Assembly (NCBI GenBank): GCA_014138725.1
Contig: JACJID010000001.1
Location: 2,166,385 to 2,230,384 of the forward strand
DNA: 64,000 nucleotides
Origin: Kutzneria viridogrisea
GTDB lineage: Bacteria > Actinomycetota > Actinomycetes > Mycobacteriales > Pseudonocardiaceae
Direction: 5' to 3'
Shown here piece after piece: positions 35,381 to 44,573 of this stretch. Made by a program: the position numbers and the translations under genes. Position 1 is the stretch's first letter. Each line of letters begins with the position of its first letter. Under the pieces are notes generated by a model that saw nothing but the letters and a program-made list of their open reading frames with translations, was not told the origin of the DNA and made no database searches.

Positions 35381-36295
35381 ATGCGAGGACTCATCTGCTT
35401 GGCATCGGCGCTGGCGCTGGTGTTGCTGACCGGTTCGCCCGCGGGCGCCCTGCCGATCACCTGGGGGTTGGGCGCGGGGCTGGCGGCCGGGATCGCCGAC
35501 TGGAACGGCAACCCGGCAGGCGCCAACGACTGGACCTGTCGCCCGAGCGCGGCACACCCCCGGCCGGTGGTGCTCGTGCCCTCCACGTTCACCTCGATCT
35601 CCATGGACTACTCCGCGCTGTCCCCGTACCTGCGCGACCAGGGCTACTGCGTCTACAGCCTCAACTACGGCCAACGGCCATACGTGTGGCCGGGCCTGGT
35701 CGGGCTCGCGGCCACCACCGAGTCCGTGAACGAGCTGTCCTCGTTCGTGGACAAGGTGATCGCCAGCAGCGGATCGTCCACAGTGGACCTCGTTGGCCAC
35801 TCGCAGGGCGGGATCATGGTGCGCTACTACACCCAGGTGCTCGGCGGAGCGGCCAAGGTGCGCACGGTGGTCACGCTGGGCAGCCCGTACCGGCTGGACG
35901 CCGGGTTCAACTACGCCTCGCTGCTCTACCGGGGCGTGCACCTGCTGCCCGGGGCCGACCAGGTGCTCGCCCAGCTGGCCAAGCTCACCCTGCCCGGGCT
36001 GGTCGGGCTGACCGACAGCCGGTTCTGGGCCGCGCTCAACGCGGGCGGCGGCATCTCCCCCGGCACCGACTACCTGTCCCTGGGCAGCCGCACCGACCAG
36101 ATCCCGCCCGAGCTGTTGCGGTACCCCGAGGCGCCGAACACCGCCACCCGGTTCGTGCAGGACACCTGCCCGCTGGACGCGATCGGCCACTTCGGCCTGC
36201 CGCACGACCCCAACGTGGCCGCGCTGGTCGCCAACGGGCTGGATCCCGCGCACGCCCAGCCGGTGCGCTGCCAGGTGGTGGCTCCCAGCGCGTGA
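35381..36295 (+). CDS. Secreted lipase/esterase (alpha/beta hydrolase)
   Basis: 304 residues with a signal peptide (MRGLICLASALALVLLTGSP, AGA). The nucleophile is Ser in VDLVGHSQGGIMVRYY; oxyanion region VVLVPSTFTSISMDYSALSP; the catalytic His is probably in DAIGHFGLPHD. It resembles actinobacterial extracellular triacylglycerol lipases and phospholipid esterases (YLRDQGYCVYSLNYGQR). It probably acts outside the cell. Single gene; ATG 35381 gives a proper signal sequence. Confidence 0.9.
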   Translation: MRGLICLASALALVLLTGSPAGALPITWGLGAGLAAGIADWNGNPAGANDWTCRPSAAHPRPVVLVPSTFTSISMDYSALSPYLRDQGYCVYSLNYGQRPYVWPGLVGLAATTESVNELSSFVDKVIASSGSSTVDLVGHSQGGIMVRYYTQVLGGAAKVRTVVTLGSPYRLDAGFNYASLLYRGVHLLPGADQVLAQLAKLTLPGLVGLTDSRFWAALNAGGGISPGTDYLSLGSRTDQIPPELLRYPEAPNTATRFVQDTCPLDAIGHFGLPHDPNVAALVANGLDPAHAQPVRCQVVAPSA

Positions 36296-36333
36296 TAGGT
36301 CCGCGATAAGGCTTTTGCCTAATCTCGGACCAC

Positions 36334-37524
36334 ATGCGAAGACTTCTCAGCTGCATCGCGGTCGGTGCCCTGCTCCTGGTGGGAGCGGGCACCGCCGCGG
36401 CGGCCGACCTCAAGCCCTGGGACCTCAGCGTGCCTGGCGCGAGCGGCCACGGGACGGTCGGCAACGTGGACAAGCTCGCCACGGTCACCGGCACGATCTC
36501 CGTCACCGACGCCACGCCCGGCCAGTGCTACTTCGTCCAGGTGGGCGTGGTGGAACCGCTCCTCCCGAGGCACCCCGTCTACTGGGCGTCCTCGGAGCGG
36601 CAGTGCGGGCCCGGCACGCGGGCCGTGACGGTGACCAAGCCCAACGACTGGACCACGATCGAACCCCAGGTGCGGATCTGCGCCGACACCGACAACTGCG
36701 ACTACAACGCGTACAGCAACATCACCGTGCCCGCCGAGGTGCGCACCGGGGTCAGCGCTGTCAGTACGGGGTCCCACGTCAGCCTGGCGCTGAAGAACGG
36801 CAAGGTCACCGCCTGGGGCGACAACCACTACGGCGAGCTGGACGTGCCTGCCGAGGCGTCCTCGGGTGTCACCGCGATCAGCGCCGCGTGGGGCCACGAC
36901 GCCGCGCTGCGCAACGGCAAGGTCATCGCCTGGGGCGCGAACGACAACAAGCAGAACGAGGTGCCCGCCGAGGCGCAGTCCGGGGTCAGCGCCATCGCCA
37001 CCGGCAACATCCACACCCTGGCGTTGAAGAACGGCAAGGTGCTCGCCTGGGGCGGCAACTTCAGCGGTCAGCTCAACGTCCCGGCCGAGGCCCGATCCGG
37101 GGTCAGCGCCATCGCGGCGGCCGGTCTGTCCAGTGCCGCGCTGCGCAACGGCAAGGTCATCACCTGGGGCGAGGCAGGCAGCAAGGTGCCGGTCGAGGCC
37201 CAGTCCGGGGTCAGCGCGATCTACGCCACCGACCACGACGTGTACGCCGTCAAGAACGGCAAGGCCATCTCGATCCGCGGGGCCGCCGTGCCCGCCGAGG
37301 CGCAGTCCGGGCTGAGCTCGGTGACCGGTGACCACTCCTGCACCTATGGGCTCAAGGGTGATCGGGTCCTCGGCTGGGCCGCGAGCCTCAACGCGGACTG
37401 CCTGGTGCCCGCCGCCGCACAGTCCGGTGTCACCGGCATCAGCGCGGGCGAGTACCACCGCCTCGTGCTCAAGGGCGGGGAGGTCTACATGTGGGGCCAC
37501 CTCAGCCCCACGCCGCCCCGCTGA
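36334..37524 (+). CDS. Secreted RCC1-like beta-propeller protein
   Basis: 396 residues. A signal peptide (MRRLLSCIAVGALLLVGAGT, AAAA) precedes a Cys-containing domain (to about 135) and then RCC1-type repeats. Each repeat reads roughly VPAEAQSGVSAI...LALKNGKVLAWG, with about seven copies to the end. RCC1-like propellers in actinomycetes are exported and of unknown partner; they may bind protein or sugar. One repeat (KAISIRGAAVPAEAQ) has lost the AWG signature. A hairpin repeat follows. Confidence 0.88.
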   Translation: MRRLLSCIAVGALLLVGAGTAAAADLKPWDLSVPGASGHGTVGNVDKLATVTGTISVTDATPGQCYFVQVGVVEPLLPRHPVYWASSERQCGPGTRAVTVTKPNDWTTIEPQVRICADTDNCDYNAYSNITVPAEVRTGVSAVSTGSHVSLALKNGKVTAWGDNHYGELDVPAEASSGVTAISAAWGHDAALRNGKVIAWGANDNKQNEVPAEAQSGVSAIATGNIHTLALKNGKVLAWGGNFSGQLNVPAEARSGVSAIAAAGLSSAALRNGKVITWGEAGSKVPVEAQSGVSAIYATDHDVYAVKNGKAISIRGAAVPAEAQSGLSSVTGDHSCTYGLKGDRVLGWAASLNADCLVPAAAQSGVTGISAGEYHRLVLKGGEVYMWGHLSPTPPR

Positions 37525-37544
37525 CCGACCCGCACCATCCGCCG

Positions 37545-37589
37545 TGAAGGTGCCGTTCGGGACGCCCAACGCCTCGAACGGCACCTTCA
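37545..37589. repeat. Hairpin family copy 6
   Basis: TGAAGGTGCCGTTC (37545-37558) and GAACGGCACCTTCA (37576-37589) are exact complements with a 17-base spacer. It lies between the converging RCC1-like and phosphatase genes, as a bidirectional terminator would. Confidence 0.88.
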
Positions 37590-37617
37590 TGACGTCTTGC
37601 GGAGGCGGGACCCCGGG

Positions 37618-38310
37618 CTACCGGCCGGTGGCCCCGCCGACCACGGCGTCGGAGGCGGACTGCTCCGGTGCGGGCTTGGCCGGGATGATGCCCGCCAGGT
37701 CACCGCCGTTGTCGTTGACGCGCAGCACGAACGGCCGGGTCTCGGTGTAGCGCACCACCGAGACCGAGCACGGGTCGACCACGATGCGCTGGAACCCGTC
37801 CAGGTGCACGCCGAGCGCGTCGGCCAGCACCGACTTGATCACGTCCCCGTGGCTGCACGCCAGCCAGACCGACTCCTCGCCGTGCGCGGCGGTGATGCGT
37901 GCGTCGTGCGCCCGGATCGCCCGCACGGCACGGGACTGGACCTCGGCCAGGCCCTCGCCCTCGGGGAAGACCGCCGCGGAGGGGTGCTGCTGCACGACCT
38001 TCCACAGCGGCTCCTTGAACAGCTCGGCCAGCGGCCGGCCGGTCCAGCCGCCGTAGTCCACCTCGGACAGGTCGTCCTCGGTGGTCACCGACATGCCGCG
38101 CGCGGACACCAGCGGGACCACCGTCTGCTGGCAGCGCAGCAGCGGCGAGGCCACCACCTCGGCCAGCTCCACCCCGGCGAGCCGGTCCACCAGCTTGCCC
38201 GCCTGGGCCTGCCCGGTGTCGGCGAGTTCGACACCGGGGCTGCGCCCGGCGAGCACGGCGGAACCGTTGGCGGTGGACTGCGCGTGCCGCAGCAGGATCA
38301 GTGTGGCCAC
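37618..38310 (-). CDS. Histidine phosphatase, MSMEG_4193 type
   Basis: 230 residues. The phosphohistidine is in LLRHAQST (His8), a second Arg in ASPLLRCQQT, and the proton-donor Glu in SEVDYGGWTG; the second His is in ACSHGDVIK. This matches the actinobacterial MSMEG_4193 group of uncharacterised phosphatases or phosphomutases. It follows the LLM gene by 17 bp on the same strand. In other actinomycetes this pair lies near the mycothiol gene mshC, as I recall; mshC is not in this window. Confidence 0.9.
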   Translation of the reverse strand: MATLILLRHAQSTANGSAVLAGRSPGVELADTGQAQAGKLVDRLAGVELAEVVASPLLRCQQTVVPLVSARGMSVTTEDDLSEVDYGGWTGRPLAELFKEPLWKVVQQHPSAAVFPEGEGLAEVQSRAVRAIRAHDARITAAHGEESVWLACSHGDVIKSVLADALGVHLDGFQRIVVDPCSVSVVRYTETRPFVLRVNDNGGDLAGIIPAKPAPEQSASDAVVGGATGR

Positions 38311-38327
38311 AGCTGAAGCCTACGGCC

Positions 38328-39374
38328 TCACGCCACCCCGGCCTTGTCCAGCGCCTCGGCCGCGGTGCGCAGGGCCGCCACGTTCTGGTCCAGGTCGAAG
38401 TGCATCGGGGACAGGGTCAGCGTGGTGACCCCGGCCCCGGCAAGCGCCTGCATGCCGTCGGCGATGCGCTCCAGCGGGCCCAGCAGCGAGGTGGCGTCCA
38501 GGAACTCCACCGGCAGCGCGGCCATCGCGCCCTGGTAGTCCTTGGCCAGGAACTTGTCCTGCACCTCGGCGGCCTGCTGCTCGAAGCCCATGCGGCAGGC
38601 CAGGTTGTTGTAGAAGTTCTTCTCCCGGCTGCCCATGCCGCCCACGTACAGCGAGGCGTAGGGCCGCACCGCGTTGGCGGCCTCCTGCCAGTCCTCGCCG
38701 ACCACCAGCGGGCTGGTGGGCACCACGTCGAAGCCTTCGAGTGTCTTGCCGACCTTGGCCCGGCCCGCCTGCACGTGGGCCAGGGATTCGGCGGCGTACT
38801 CGGCGGAGTAGAACACGCCCAGCCAGCCGTCGGCGATCTCGCCCGCCAGCTCCAGGTTCTTCGGGCCGACCGCGGCCAGGTAGATCGGGATCTCCTCGCG
38901 CACCGGGTGCACGGTCAGCGCCAGCGGCTTGCCGGGGCCGTCGGGCAGCGGCAGCGTGTAGTGCTTGCCCTCGTAGCGCAGCTTCTCGCGGCGCAGTGCC
39001 GCCTTGACGATGTCCACGTACTCGCGGGTGCGGGCCAGCGGCTTGTCGAAGCGCACCCCGTGCCAGCCCTCGGAGACCTGCGGGCCGGACACGCCGAGGC
39101 CGAACCGGAAGCGGCCCTCGGACAGGGTGTCCAGGGTGGCGGCGGTCATCGCGGCCATCGCCGGGGTGCGGGCGGGGATCTGGAAGATCGCGCTGCCCAC
39201 GTCGATGCGCTCGGTGTGCGCGGCGATCCAGGTCAGCACCGTGGCCGCGTCCGAGCCGTACGCCTCGGCGGCCCACACCACCGAGAAGCCCAGCCGCTCG
39301 GCCTCTTTGGCCAGCTCAAGGTTGTCGGCGTCGTTGCCCGCGCCCCAATATCCCACGTTCAGCCCAAGTCGCAC
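38328..39374 (-). CDS. LLM-class F420-dependent oxidoreductase
   Basis: 348 residues, TIM barrel of the luciferase-like monooxygenase superfamily. Features: LGLNVGYWGAGNDADNLELA, VVWAAEAYGSDAATVLTWIA, DVGSAIFQIPARTPAMAAMT, RFRFGLGVSGPQVSEGWHGV, IYLAAVGPKNLELAGEIADG. Such enzymes use reduced F420 rather than FMN. Substrate unknown. GTG 39374 is used. Operon with the phosphatase at 37618; the aldo-keto reductase is divergent 104 bp away. Confidence 0.92.
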   Translation of the reverse strand: MRLGLNVGYWGAGNDADNLELAKEAERLGFSVVWAAEAYGSDAATVLTWIAAHTERIDVGSAIFQIPARTPAMAAMTAATLDTLSEGRFRFGLGVSGPQVSEGWHGVRFDKPLARTREYVDIVKAALRREKLRYEGKHYTLPLPDGPGKPLALTVHPVREEIPIYLAAVGPKNLELAGEIADGWLGVFYSAEYAAESLAHVQAGRAKVGKTLEGFDVVPTSPLVVGEDWQEAANAVRPYASLYVGGMGSREKNFYNNLACRMGFEQQAAEVQDKFLAKDYQGAMAALPVEFLDATSLLGPLERIADGMQALAGAGVTTLTLSPMHFDLDQNVAALRTAAEALDKAGVA

Positions 39375-39478
39375 GGGCAGACCCTACCGGCGAGTAACCA
39401 AACCGACAACCGGTGTGACCTCGGTGACATCGTGTGTTCAACCGGCTCCGCGCCCGGCCAGCGAATACCCTCGACAGG

Positions 39479-40456
39479 GTGCAGCACCGACAGCTCGGCC
39501 GCAGCGGCCTGCGGGTGTCCCGGCTGGCCCTGGGCACGATGACCTGGGGCGGGGACACCAGCGAGGAACAGGCCACCGAACAGCTCGTCACCTTCATCGA
39601 GGCGGGCGGCACCTTCGTGGACACCGCCGACGTCTACACCGAGGGCGAGAGCGAACGCCTGCTCGGCTCGCTGCTGGGCGAGGTGGTCGACCGCGACCAG
39701 ATCGTGCTGGCCACCAAGGCGGTCGCCCGACGGGATGACGGCCCGTTCGGCGGAGGGGCCTCGCGTGGAGCCCTGCTCAGCGCGCTGGAGGGCTCCCTGC
39801 GCAGGCTGCGCGTGGACCACGTCGACCTGTGGCAGCTGCACGCCTGGGACTGCTCCGTGCCGATCGAGGAGACGCTGTCCGCCGTGGACTCCGCCGTGAG
39901 CAGCGGCAAGGTCCGGTACGTGGGCGTCTCCAACTACTGCGGCTGGCAGCTGAGCACCGCCGCGACCCTCCAGCGCGCCCGCCCCGGCCACGAGCCGCTG
40001 GTCTCCAACCAGGTCGAGTACTCGCTGCTGGAACGTGGCATCGAACGCGAGGTGCGGCCCGCCGCCGCGCAGCACGGCATCGGCCTGCTGCCCTGGGCCC
40101 CACTGGGCAGAGGTGTGCTCACCGGCAAGTACCGCAACGGCACCCCGGCCGACTCGCGCGGCGCCTCCGCGCACTTCGCCCCGTACGTGGAGCAGCACCG
40201 CACCGAACGGGCCGCCCGCATCGTGCAGGCCGTGTCCACCGCCGCCGAGGGCCTGGGCACGACCGCGCTGGCGGTGGCCCTGGCCTGGGTCCGCGACCGG
40301 CCCGGGGTGGTCGCCCCCGTGGTCGGCGCCCGCGACGCCGTGCAGCTCAAGGTCTCGCTCTCCGCCGAGCAGCTGGAACTGCCGCCCGCGATCCGCGCGG
40401 CGCTCGACGACGTCAGCGGGATCGAACTGGGTTACCCGGAACGGCCCCTGGCCTGA
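39479..40456 (+). CDS. Aldo/keto reductase
   Basis: 325 residues. A TIM-barrel AKR with LRVSRLALGTMTWGGDTSEE, the catalytic Asp in FVDTADVYTEGESERLLG (Asp-Tyr pair), Lys in VLATKAVARR and His in LWQLHAWD. NADPH contacts are in GVLTGKYRNG. It reduces aldehydes or ketones. GTG 39479 (VQHRQLGRSG) follows a -10-like TACCCT closely; the longer start at 39434 lacks homology. Confidence 0.9.
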   Translation: MQHRQLGRSGLRVSRLALGTMTWGGDTSEEQATEQLVTFIEAGGTFVDTADVYTEGESERLLGSLLGEVVDRDQIVLATKAVARRDDGPFGGGASRGALLSALEGSLRRLRVDHVDLWQLHAWDCSVPIEETLSAVDSAVSSGKVRYVGVSNYCGWQLSTAATLQRARPGHEPLVSNQVEYSLLERGIEREVRPAAAQHGIGLLPWAPLGRGVLTGKYRNGTPADSRGASAHFAPYVEQHRTERAARIVQAVSTAAEGLGTTALAVALAWVRDRPGVVAPVVGARDAVQLKVSLSAEQLELPPAIRAALDDVSGIELGYPERPLA

Positions 40457-40533
40457 GCAGGCAGTTGGGCCGCACGGGTGGTCGCTGGTGACTCGCAGGT
40501 GACCCGCACGTGACCGCCGGGGGCTCGTCAGGG

Positions 40534-41571
40534 ATGCTGGAACGAGTGGTTCGTGCGAGGAGGCTGCTGTTGCGTCGGCTGGTGATCGTCCTACTGGCGG
40601 GTTCTGCCCTGGTCACGGGCTGCGGGAACAGCCAGTCGCCACAGGACGAGTTGCAGGTGTCCGACACCGTGACGGCCGCACAGCCCGCCAGCTCGCCCGT
40701 GCCCGGCGTCGCGCCCGAGGGCACCGTGCTCCCGCTGGACGGCCAGGTCACCGCCGTGACCGTCGTGGACTCGGCCCGCACCGCCGTGGTCGCCCTCGCC
40801 GACCCGCCCGCGCTGCGCCTGTACGACCTGGGCCAGCCCACGGCCGAGCCGCGCACCGTGCCGCTGCCCGGCCGCGTGGACCAGCTCAGCACCGACGGCG
40901 CCACCGTGCTCGCCCCGGTGCGCACGGCCAACGCCCTGCTGCGCGTCACGCTGCCCGCCGCCACCGTGCAGACCACCAAGCTCGACGGCGGCCCGGTCGC
41001 CGCCAGCGAGCGCGCTGGGCGGACCGTGGTCGCGCTGGCGGCCAGCAAGTCGGTGGCGGTGCTCGACGGGGACAAGCTGATCCACACCGTGGGCGGCCTG
41101 GCCAGCGCCGATCAGGCGTTGCTGCTCAACGGGGGCAAGGCGGCCGTGCTGGACCGGCTGCACACCGCCGTGTACGACCTGGACGCGGGCACCGGCAAGC
41201 TCGGCGCCGGGCTGCGCGCGGGCGACGGTGCCACCAACGCGGTCACCGACATCTACGGCCGTGTGCTGGTCACCGACACCAGGGCGGGGGAACTGCTGGT
41301 GTTCCGGCCCGACACGATGATCATGCTTCAGCGCTACCCGGTACCGGGCGCCCCGTACGGGATCGCCTACGACGAGAAGCGGAACCTGGTCTGGGTCACG
41401 CTCACCGAACGCAATCAGGTGGTGGGCTACGACGTCGCCGGCGGGGAGCCGGTCGAACGCCACCGCTACGCCACCGTCCGCCAGCCGAACTCGGTGGCGG
41501 TCGATCCCACCAGCGGAGCCGTGCTCGTGGCCTCCGCTGCCGGCGGAGGAGTTCAGGTGATCAAGTCATGA
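40534..41571 (+). CDS. YncE-like beta-propeller lipoprotein
   Basis: 345 residues from ATG 40534 (a GTG at 40546 is also possible). The N terminus is a lipoprotein signal: RRLVIVLLAGSALVTGC with Cys as acylation site. The mature part is a propeller of YncE/NHL type (GQVTAVTVVDSARTAVVALA, APYGIAYDEKRNLVWVTLTE, QPNSVAVDPTSGAVLVASAA). It should be anchored outside the membrane. The end overlaps DUF5703 by four bases (ATGA). Confidence 0.85.
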   Translation: MLERVVRARRLLLRRLVIVLLAGSALVTGCGNSQSPQDELQVSDTVTAAQPASSPVPGVAPEGTVLPLDGQVTAVTVVDSARTAVVALADPPALRLYDLGQPTAEPRTVPLPGRVDQLSTDGATVLAPVRTANALLRVTLPAATVQTTKLDGGPVAASERAGRTVVALAASKSVAVLDGDKLIHTVGGLASADQALLLNGGKAAVLDRLHTAVYDLDAGTGKLGAGLRAGDGATNAVTDIYGRVLVTDTRAGELLVFRPDTMIMLQRYPVPGAPYGIAYDEKRNLVWVTLTERNQVVGYDVAGGEPVERHRYATVRQPNSVAVDPTSGAVLVASAAGGGVQVIKS

Positions 41572-41786
41572 CCGTGACCGACGAGGTGATCGACGGGGAC
41601 TGGGAGTACCGCGGGCTGCGCCTGCCCCCCGGCGTGTCCCGCCGCACCGCCACCACCCAACTGACCATCCACGCCGAGTTCGCGGGCTGGGAACTGGCCA
41701 GGACCCTGCTGTTCGGCGACGGCACGCGCAAGGTGTGGCTGCGCCGCAAGCGCACCACCGCGCTGGCCCCCGGCGTGATCACCTGA
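41568..41786 (+). CDS. DUF5703 family protein
   Basis: 72 residues. WEYRGLRLPPGVSRRTATTQ and GWELARTLLFGDGTRKVWLR are the conserved features of this small actinobacterial family. It starts inside the stop of the lipoprotein gene, a coupling also seen in relatives. Function unknown. Confidence 0.88.
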   Translation: MTVTDEVIDGDWEYRGLRLPPGVSRRTATTQLTIHAEFAGWELARTLLFGDGTRKVWLRRKRTTALAPGVIT

Positions 41787-41897
41787 CCAGGAGCACCCCG
41801 GCCTGCTCGACGCCGTACCGGTCGTCAGCGATGACTTTCCGGCGGCGATGAGGTCTCTTCCCCCGTACACTGGGAACGAGATCGAGGAGCAGCACCC

Positions 41898-42488
41898 ATG
41901 CGCATCGTGATCAGCGCTTTCATCAGCCTGGACGGCGTCGTGCAGGCGCCGGGCGGCCCGCAGGAGGACACCGACGGCGGCTTCGCCCACGGCGGCTGGA
42001 CACACCCGTTCTTCGACGCCGAGGTGGTGGGCGGAGCCTTCGCCGACGCCATGAGCAAGGCCCAGGCACTGCTGTTCGGGCGCAGCACCTGGCAGACGAT
42101 GGCCGCGGCATGGCCCGAGCGGGCCGGGGACCCGTTCGCCGACCAGATGAACGCCATCCCGAAGTACGTGGTGTCCTCGACGCTGGGCGAGCACGAGCTG
42201 ACCTGGAACAACACCACGCGCATCCCTGGCGGTGAGGCCGTCGCCGAGATCCGCAAGCTGCACGAGACCGAGGGCGGCGACCTGCTCGTCATGGGCAGCC
42301 CCACACTCGCCCGCGCCCTCCTGCACGAGGGCCTGGTCGACGAGCTCCGCCTCATGGTCATGCCGGTGCTGCTCGGCGGCGGGAAGACGATCTGGCCGGG
42401 AGACGGCGCGCTGCGCACGCTCGAACTGGCCGCCACCACCATCAGCCCCACCGGCGTGCACGTGTGCACCTACCGGCCGGTCGCCTAG
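41898..42488 (+). CDS. Dihydrofolate reductase/RibD C-terminal-like protein
   Basis: 196 residues. ISAFISLDGVVQAPGGPQED, LLFGRSTWQTMAAAWP, KYVVSSTLG, LLVMGSPTLARALLHEGLVD and VMPVLLGGGKTIWPGDG place it in the DHFR-like oxidoreductases of the RibD C-terminal group. It probably reduces a pteridine- or flavin-like compound with NADPH; true DHFR activity is unlikely. A -10-like TACACT lies upstream near 41866. Confidence 0.9.
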   Translation: MRIVISAFISLDGVVQAPGGPQEDTDGGFAHGGWTHPFFDAEVVGGAFADAMSKAQALLFGRSTWQTMAAAWPERAGDPFADQMNAIPKYVVSSTLGEHELTWNNTTRIPGGEAVAEIRKLHETEGGDLLVMGSPTLARALLHEGLVDELRLMVMPVLLGGGKTIWPGDGALRTLELAATTISPTGVHVCTYRPVA

Positions 42489-42499
42489 GTTGCCGTTCG

Positions 42500-42530
42500 G
42501 CGGGGAACGGGACAGTTCCCGATTCCCCGC
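42500..42530. terminator. Bidirectional hairpin
   Basis: GCGGGGAA (42500-42507) and TTCCCCGC (42523-42530) pair, with an inner GGGA/TCCC stem, between converging DHFR-like and hydrolase genes. Confidence 0.65.
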
Positions 42531-42539
42531 CCGGTGGCC

Positions 42540-43397
42540 TCAGCCCGCCAGCAGGCCCTTGACCAGGTCGGCCAGCTCGGTGGCCCGCTCCAGCGGCACC
42601 ATGTGGCCCGCGCCCGGCAGCACCACTGCCTCGCCCGAGCCGACCACGTCGATCACCGCCTGCGCGTGGGAGGCCGGGCAGAGCCGGTCCTTCTCCCCCA
42701 TCACCGCGACCACCGGCTTGCCCCTGGCCACGGTCAGCGCAGCCTTGCGGTCGTACTTGTCGAACGCGGGCCGGAACAGCGCCACGGTCCCCGGCCAGTG
42801 GTCGGCCACCATCTGGGCGGTCAGCTCGGCGTCCTCGGCATTCGGCTCGTCACCGAACAGCCACCAGCGCAGCCCGGCGGCCTTCGCGGGCTCGATGCGC
42901 CCGCGGATGTGCCGGACCACCGGCCCGAACACCTTTTCCAGCTCTTCCACCAGCCTGCCGACCGCCTGCGGCCAGGCCAGCGAGGACTCCGCCAGCCGCC
43001 CCGCCGCCGTGGACACGAACACCAGGCCCGACACACGCTGCGCGAACAGCCTGGGGTGCCGCTCGGTCAGCGCCATGGCCGCCATGCCGCCCATCGAGTG
43101 GCCGACCACCACGACCTTCGGCGAGCTGATCCCGCGCTCGATGAGCAGGGCCAGGTCGTCACCGAGCTGCTCGATGGTCGCGGTCTCCGCGGTCGCCGGG
43201 CTGGACTGGCCGTGACCCCGGTGGTCGTAGGCGACCACCTGCACGCCCGCACCGACCAGTTCCGGCACGAGCCGGTGCCAGCTGCGGTGGTCCAGCGCGT
43301 AGCCGTGCGCCAGCACCACGGTCGTCTCGGCGTCCGGGTCACCGGCCCGCACCACGTTGAGCCGGACCTCGTCGTCCACTGGGAAGGCTTCACTCAC
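42540..43397 (-). CDS. Alpha/beta hydrolase
   Basis: 285 residues. Nucleophile Ser in VVVGHSMGGMAAMALTERHP; oxyanion region VLAHGYALDHRSWHRLVPEL; Asp in AVMGEKDRLCPAS; His in LPGAGHMVPLERATEL. It resembles general esterase/lactonase or haloperoxidase-type enzymes. GTG 43397 gives SEAFPVDDEVRLNV. Substrate unknown. Confidence 0.9.
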   Translation of the reverse strand: MSEAFPVDDEVRLNVVRAGDPDAETTVVLAHGYALDHRSWHRLVPELVGAGVQVVAYDHRGHGQSSPATAETATIEQLGDDLALLIERGISSPKVVVVGHSMGGMAAMALTERHPRLFAQRVSGLVFVSTAAGRLAESSLAWPQAVGRLVEELEKVFGPVVRHIRGRIEPAKAAGLRWWLFGDEPNAEDAELTAQMVADHWPGTVALFRPAFDKYDRKAALTVARGKPVVAVMGEKDRLCPASHAQAVIDVVGSGEAVVLPGAGHMVPLERATELADLVKGLLAG

Positions 43398-43488
43398 CCG
43401 GGCATCCTGGCACGGTGCGCCCAAGCCGACCACAGATCGGCTCCCGGCACGTATGCTTGCTGAGATCTCGCGAAAGGGGGCGGCCAGG

Positions 43489-43755
43489 ATGCTCATGACA
43501 GCACAGGACTTCGCCACCCTTTTCGTCACTGTGATGACAGCCGGTCCCGGCAGTGTCGTCGCCCTGCTCGCCGTGGCGGGCATCCTGGTCACCGCGCTGG
43601 CACTGTCCCTGGCCAGCGTCCGGCACGCCGACGTCACCGCGACCCGATTCGCCAGCATCGCCACCCAGGAACGCGCCGGTCGCGGCCGGGTGCTGCGGCA
43701 ACGCGATCCGGACGCGGCAGGGCGCACCCGGTCACGAGCACCTTCACCTGCCTGA
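43489..43755 (+). CDS. DUF6412 small membrane protein
   Basis: 88 residues with one membrane helix (VVALLAVAGILVTALALSLA) and a basic tail. It precedes a YidC-type gene by 73 bp; this neighbour pair is familiar in actinomycetes, where the small protein is called DUF6412. ATG 43489 after GAAAGGGGG is chosen over ATG 43453, which is too close to a -10-like TATGCT. Confidence 0.75.
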   Translation: MLMTAQDFATLFVTVMTAGPGSVVALLAVAGILVTALALSLASVRHADVTATRFASIATQERAGRGRVLRQRDPDAAGRTRSRAPSPA

Positions 43756-43828
43756 TCACCCCAGGCAACTGTCGTACGCGCACGCCCACCGCGAGTGCGG
43801 GCGTGCCCGGTGAAGGGCTCACCCAACC

Positions 43829-44533
43829 ATGTTCTCGACCCTGTTCGACCCGTTCATCACCGCCGCCTACCACGTGGTCACCTGGCTGGCGTCGATCACC
43901 GAACCGCTCATGGGACCGGTCAGCACGGCCGCCGCGATCGTGCTGTTCACCATGGCCGTGCGCGGGCTGCTGCACCCGCTCGTGCGGGCCCAGGTCCGCG
44001 GCGAGCGCAAGCGCGCACTGCTCACCCCGAAGATCAAGGAGCTGCGCGACAAGCACGGCACGAACGCCGAGAAGCTCAACGCCGAACTCGGCAAGTTGTA
44101 CGCCGCGGAGGGCGGCACGATGTTCGCGGGCTGCCTGCCCATGCTGGTCCAGCTGCCGTTCTTCAGCGTGATGTACCAGCTGTTCCTGTCCCCGACCGTG
44201 CAGGGCCAGCCCAACGGGCTGCTCACCAACACCCTGTTCGGCGTTCCGCTGGGCCACTTGTTCCTCACCGGGCCGACCCTGGTCCAGGTGGGCCTGTTCG
44301 CCGCGATGGCAGCCGTGGCCACGTGGAACTCGATGCGGGCCGCCCAGTCGATGAAGTCCGCCGACCAGCCCGTACCCGGTGGCGCGGTGCTGCGCTACCT
44401 GCCGTACCTCTCGGTGGTGTTCGCCATGTTCGTGCCGCTCGCGGCCGGCCTGTACCTGCTGACCACCACGACCTGGGCCAGCGTGGAGCGCTACCTGCTC
44501 AACCGCGACCAGCTGACCGGGGTCCCGGCGTAA
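43829..44533 (+). CDS. YidC/Oxa1-family membrane insertase (short paralogue)
   Basis: 234 residues. The conserved core is present: hydrophobic start (TAAAIVLFTMAVRGLLHPLV), LTPKIKELRDKHGTNAEKLN with the cytoplasmic hairpin, GTMFAGCLPMLVQLPFFSVM, YQLFLSP, and the last helices (VGLFAAMAAVATWNSM; VVFAMFVPLAAGLYLLTTT). It inserts proteins into the plasma membrane. It is shorter than the housekeeping YidC, which usually sits by the replication origin with rnpA, and no such genes are near. Likely a specialised copy. Confidence 0.9.
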   Translation: MFSTLFDPFITAAYHVVTWLASITEPLMGPVSTAAAIVLFTMAVRGLLHPLVRAQVRGERKRALLTPKIKELRDKHGTNAEKLNAELGKLYAAEGGTMFAGCLPMLVQLPFFSVMYQLFLSPTVQGQPNGLLTNTLFGVPLGHLFLTGPTLVQVGLFAAMAAVATWNSMRAAQSMKSADQPVPGGAVLRYLPYLSVVFAMFVPLAAGLYLLTTTTWASVERYLLNRDQLTGVPA

Positions 44534-44535
44534 AA

Positions 44536-44570
44536 CTGCGGGGGTGCGGCGGTTGGCCGCACCCCCGCAG
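44536..44570. terminator. Perfect bidirectional terminator hairpin
   Basis: CTGCGGGGGTGCGGC (44536-44550) and GCCGCACCCCCGCAG (44556-44570) are exact complements around GGTTG, between converging YidC and M20 genes. Confidence 0.85.
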
Positions 44571-44573
44571 GGG

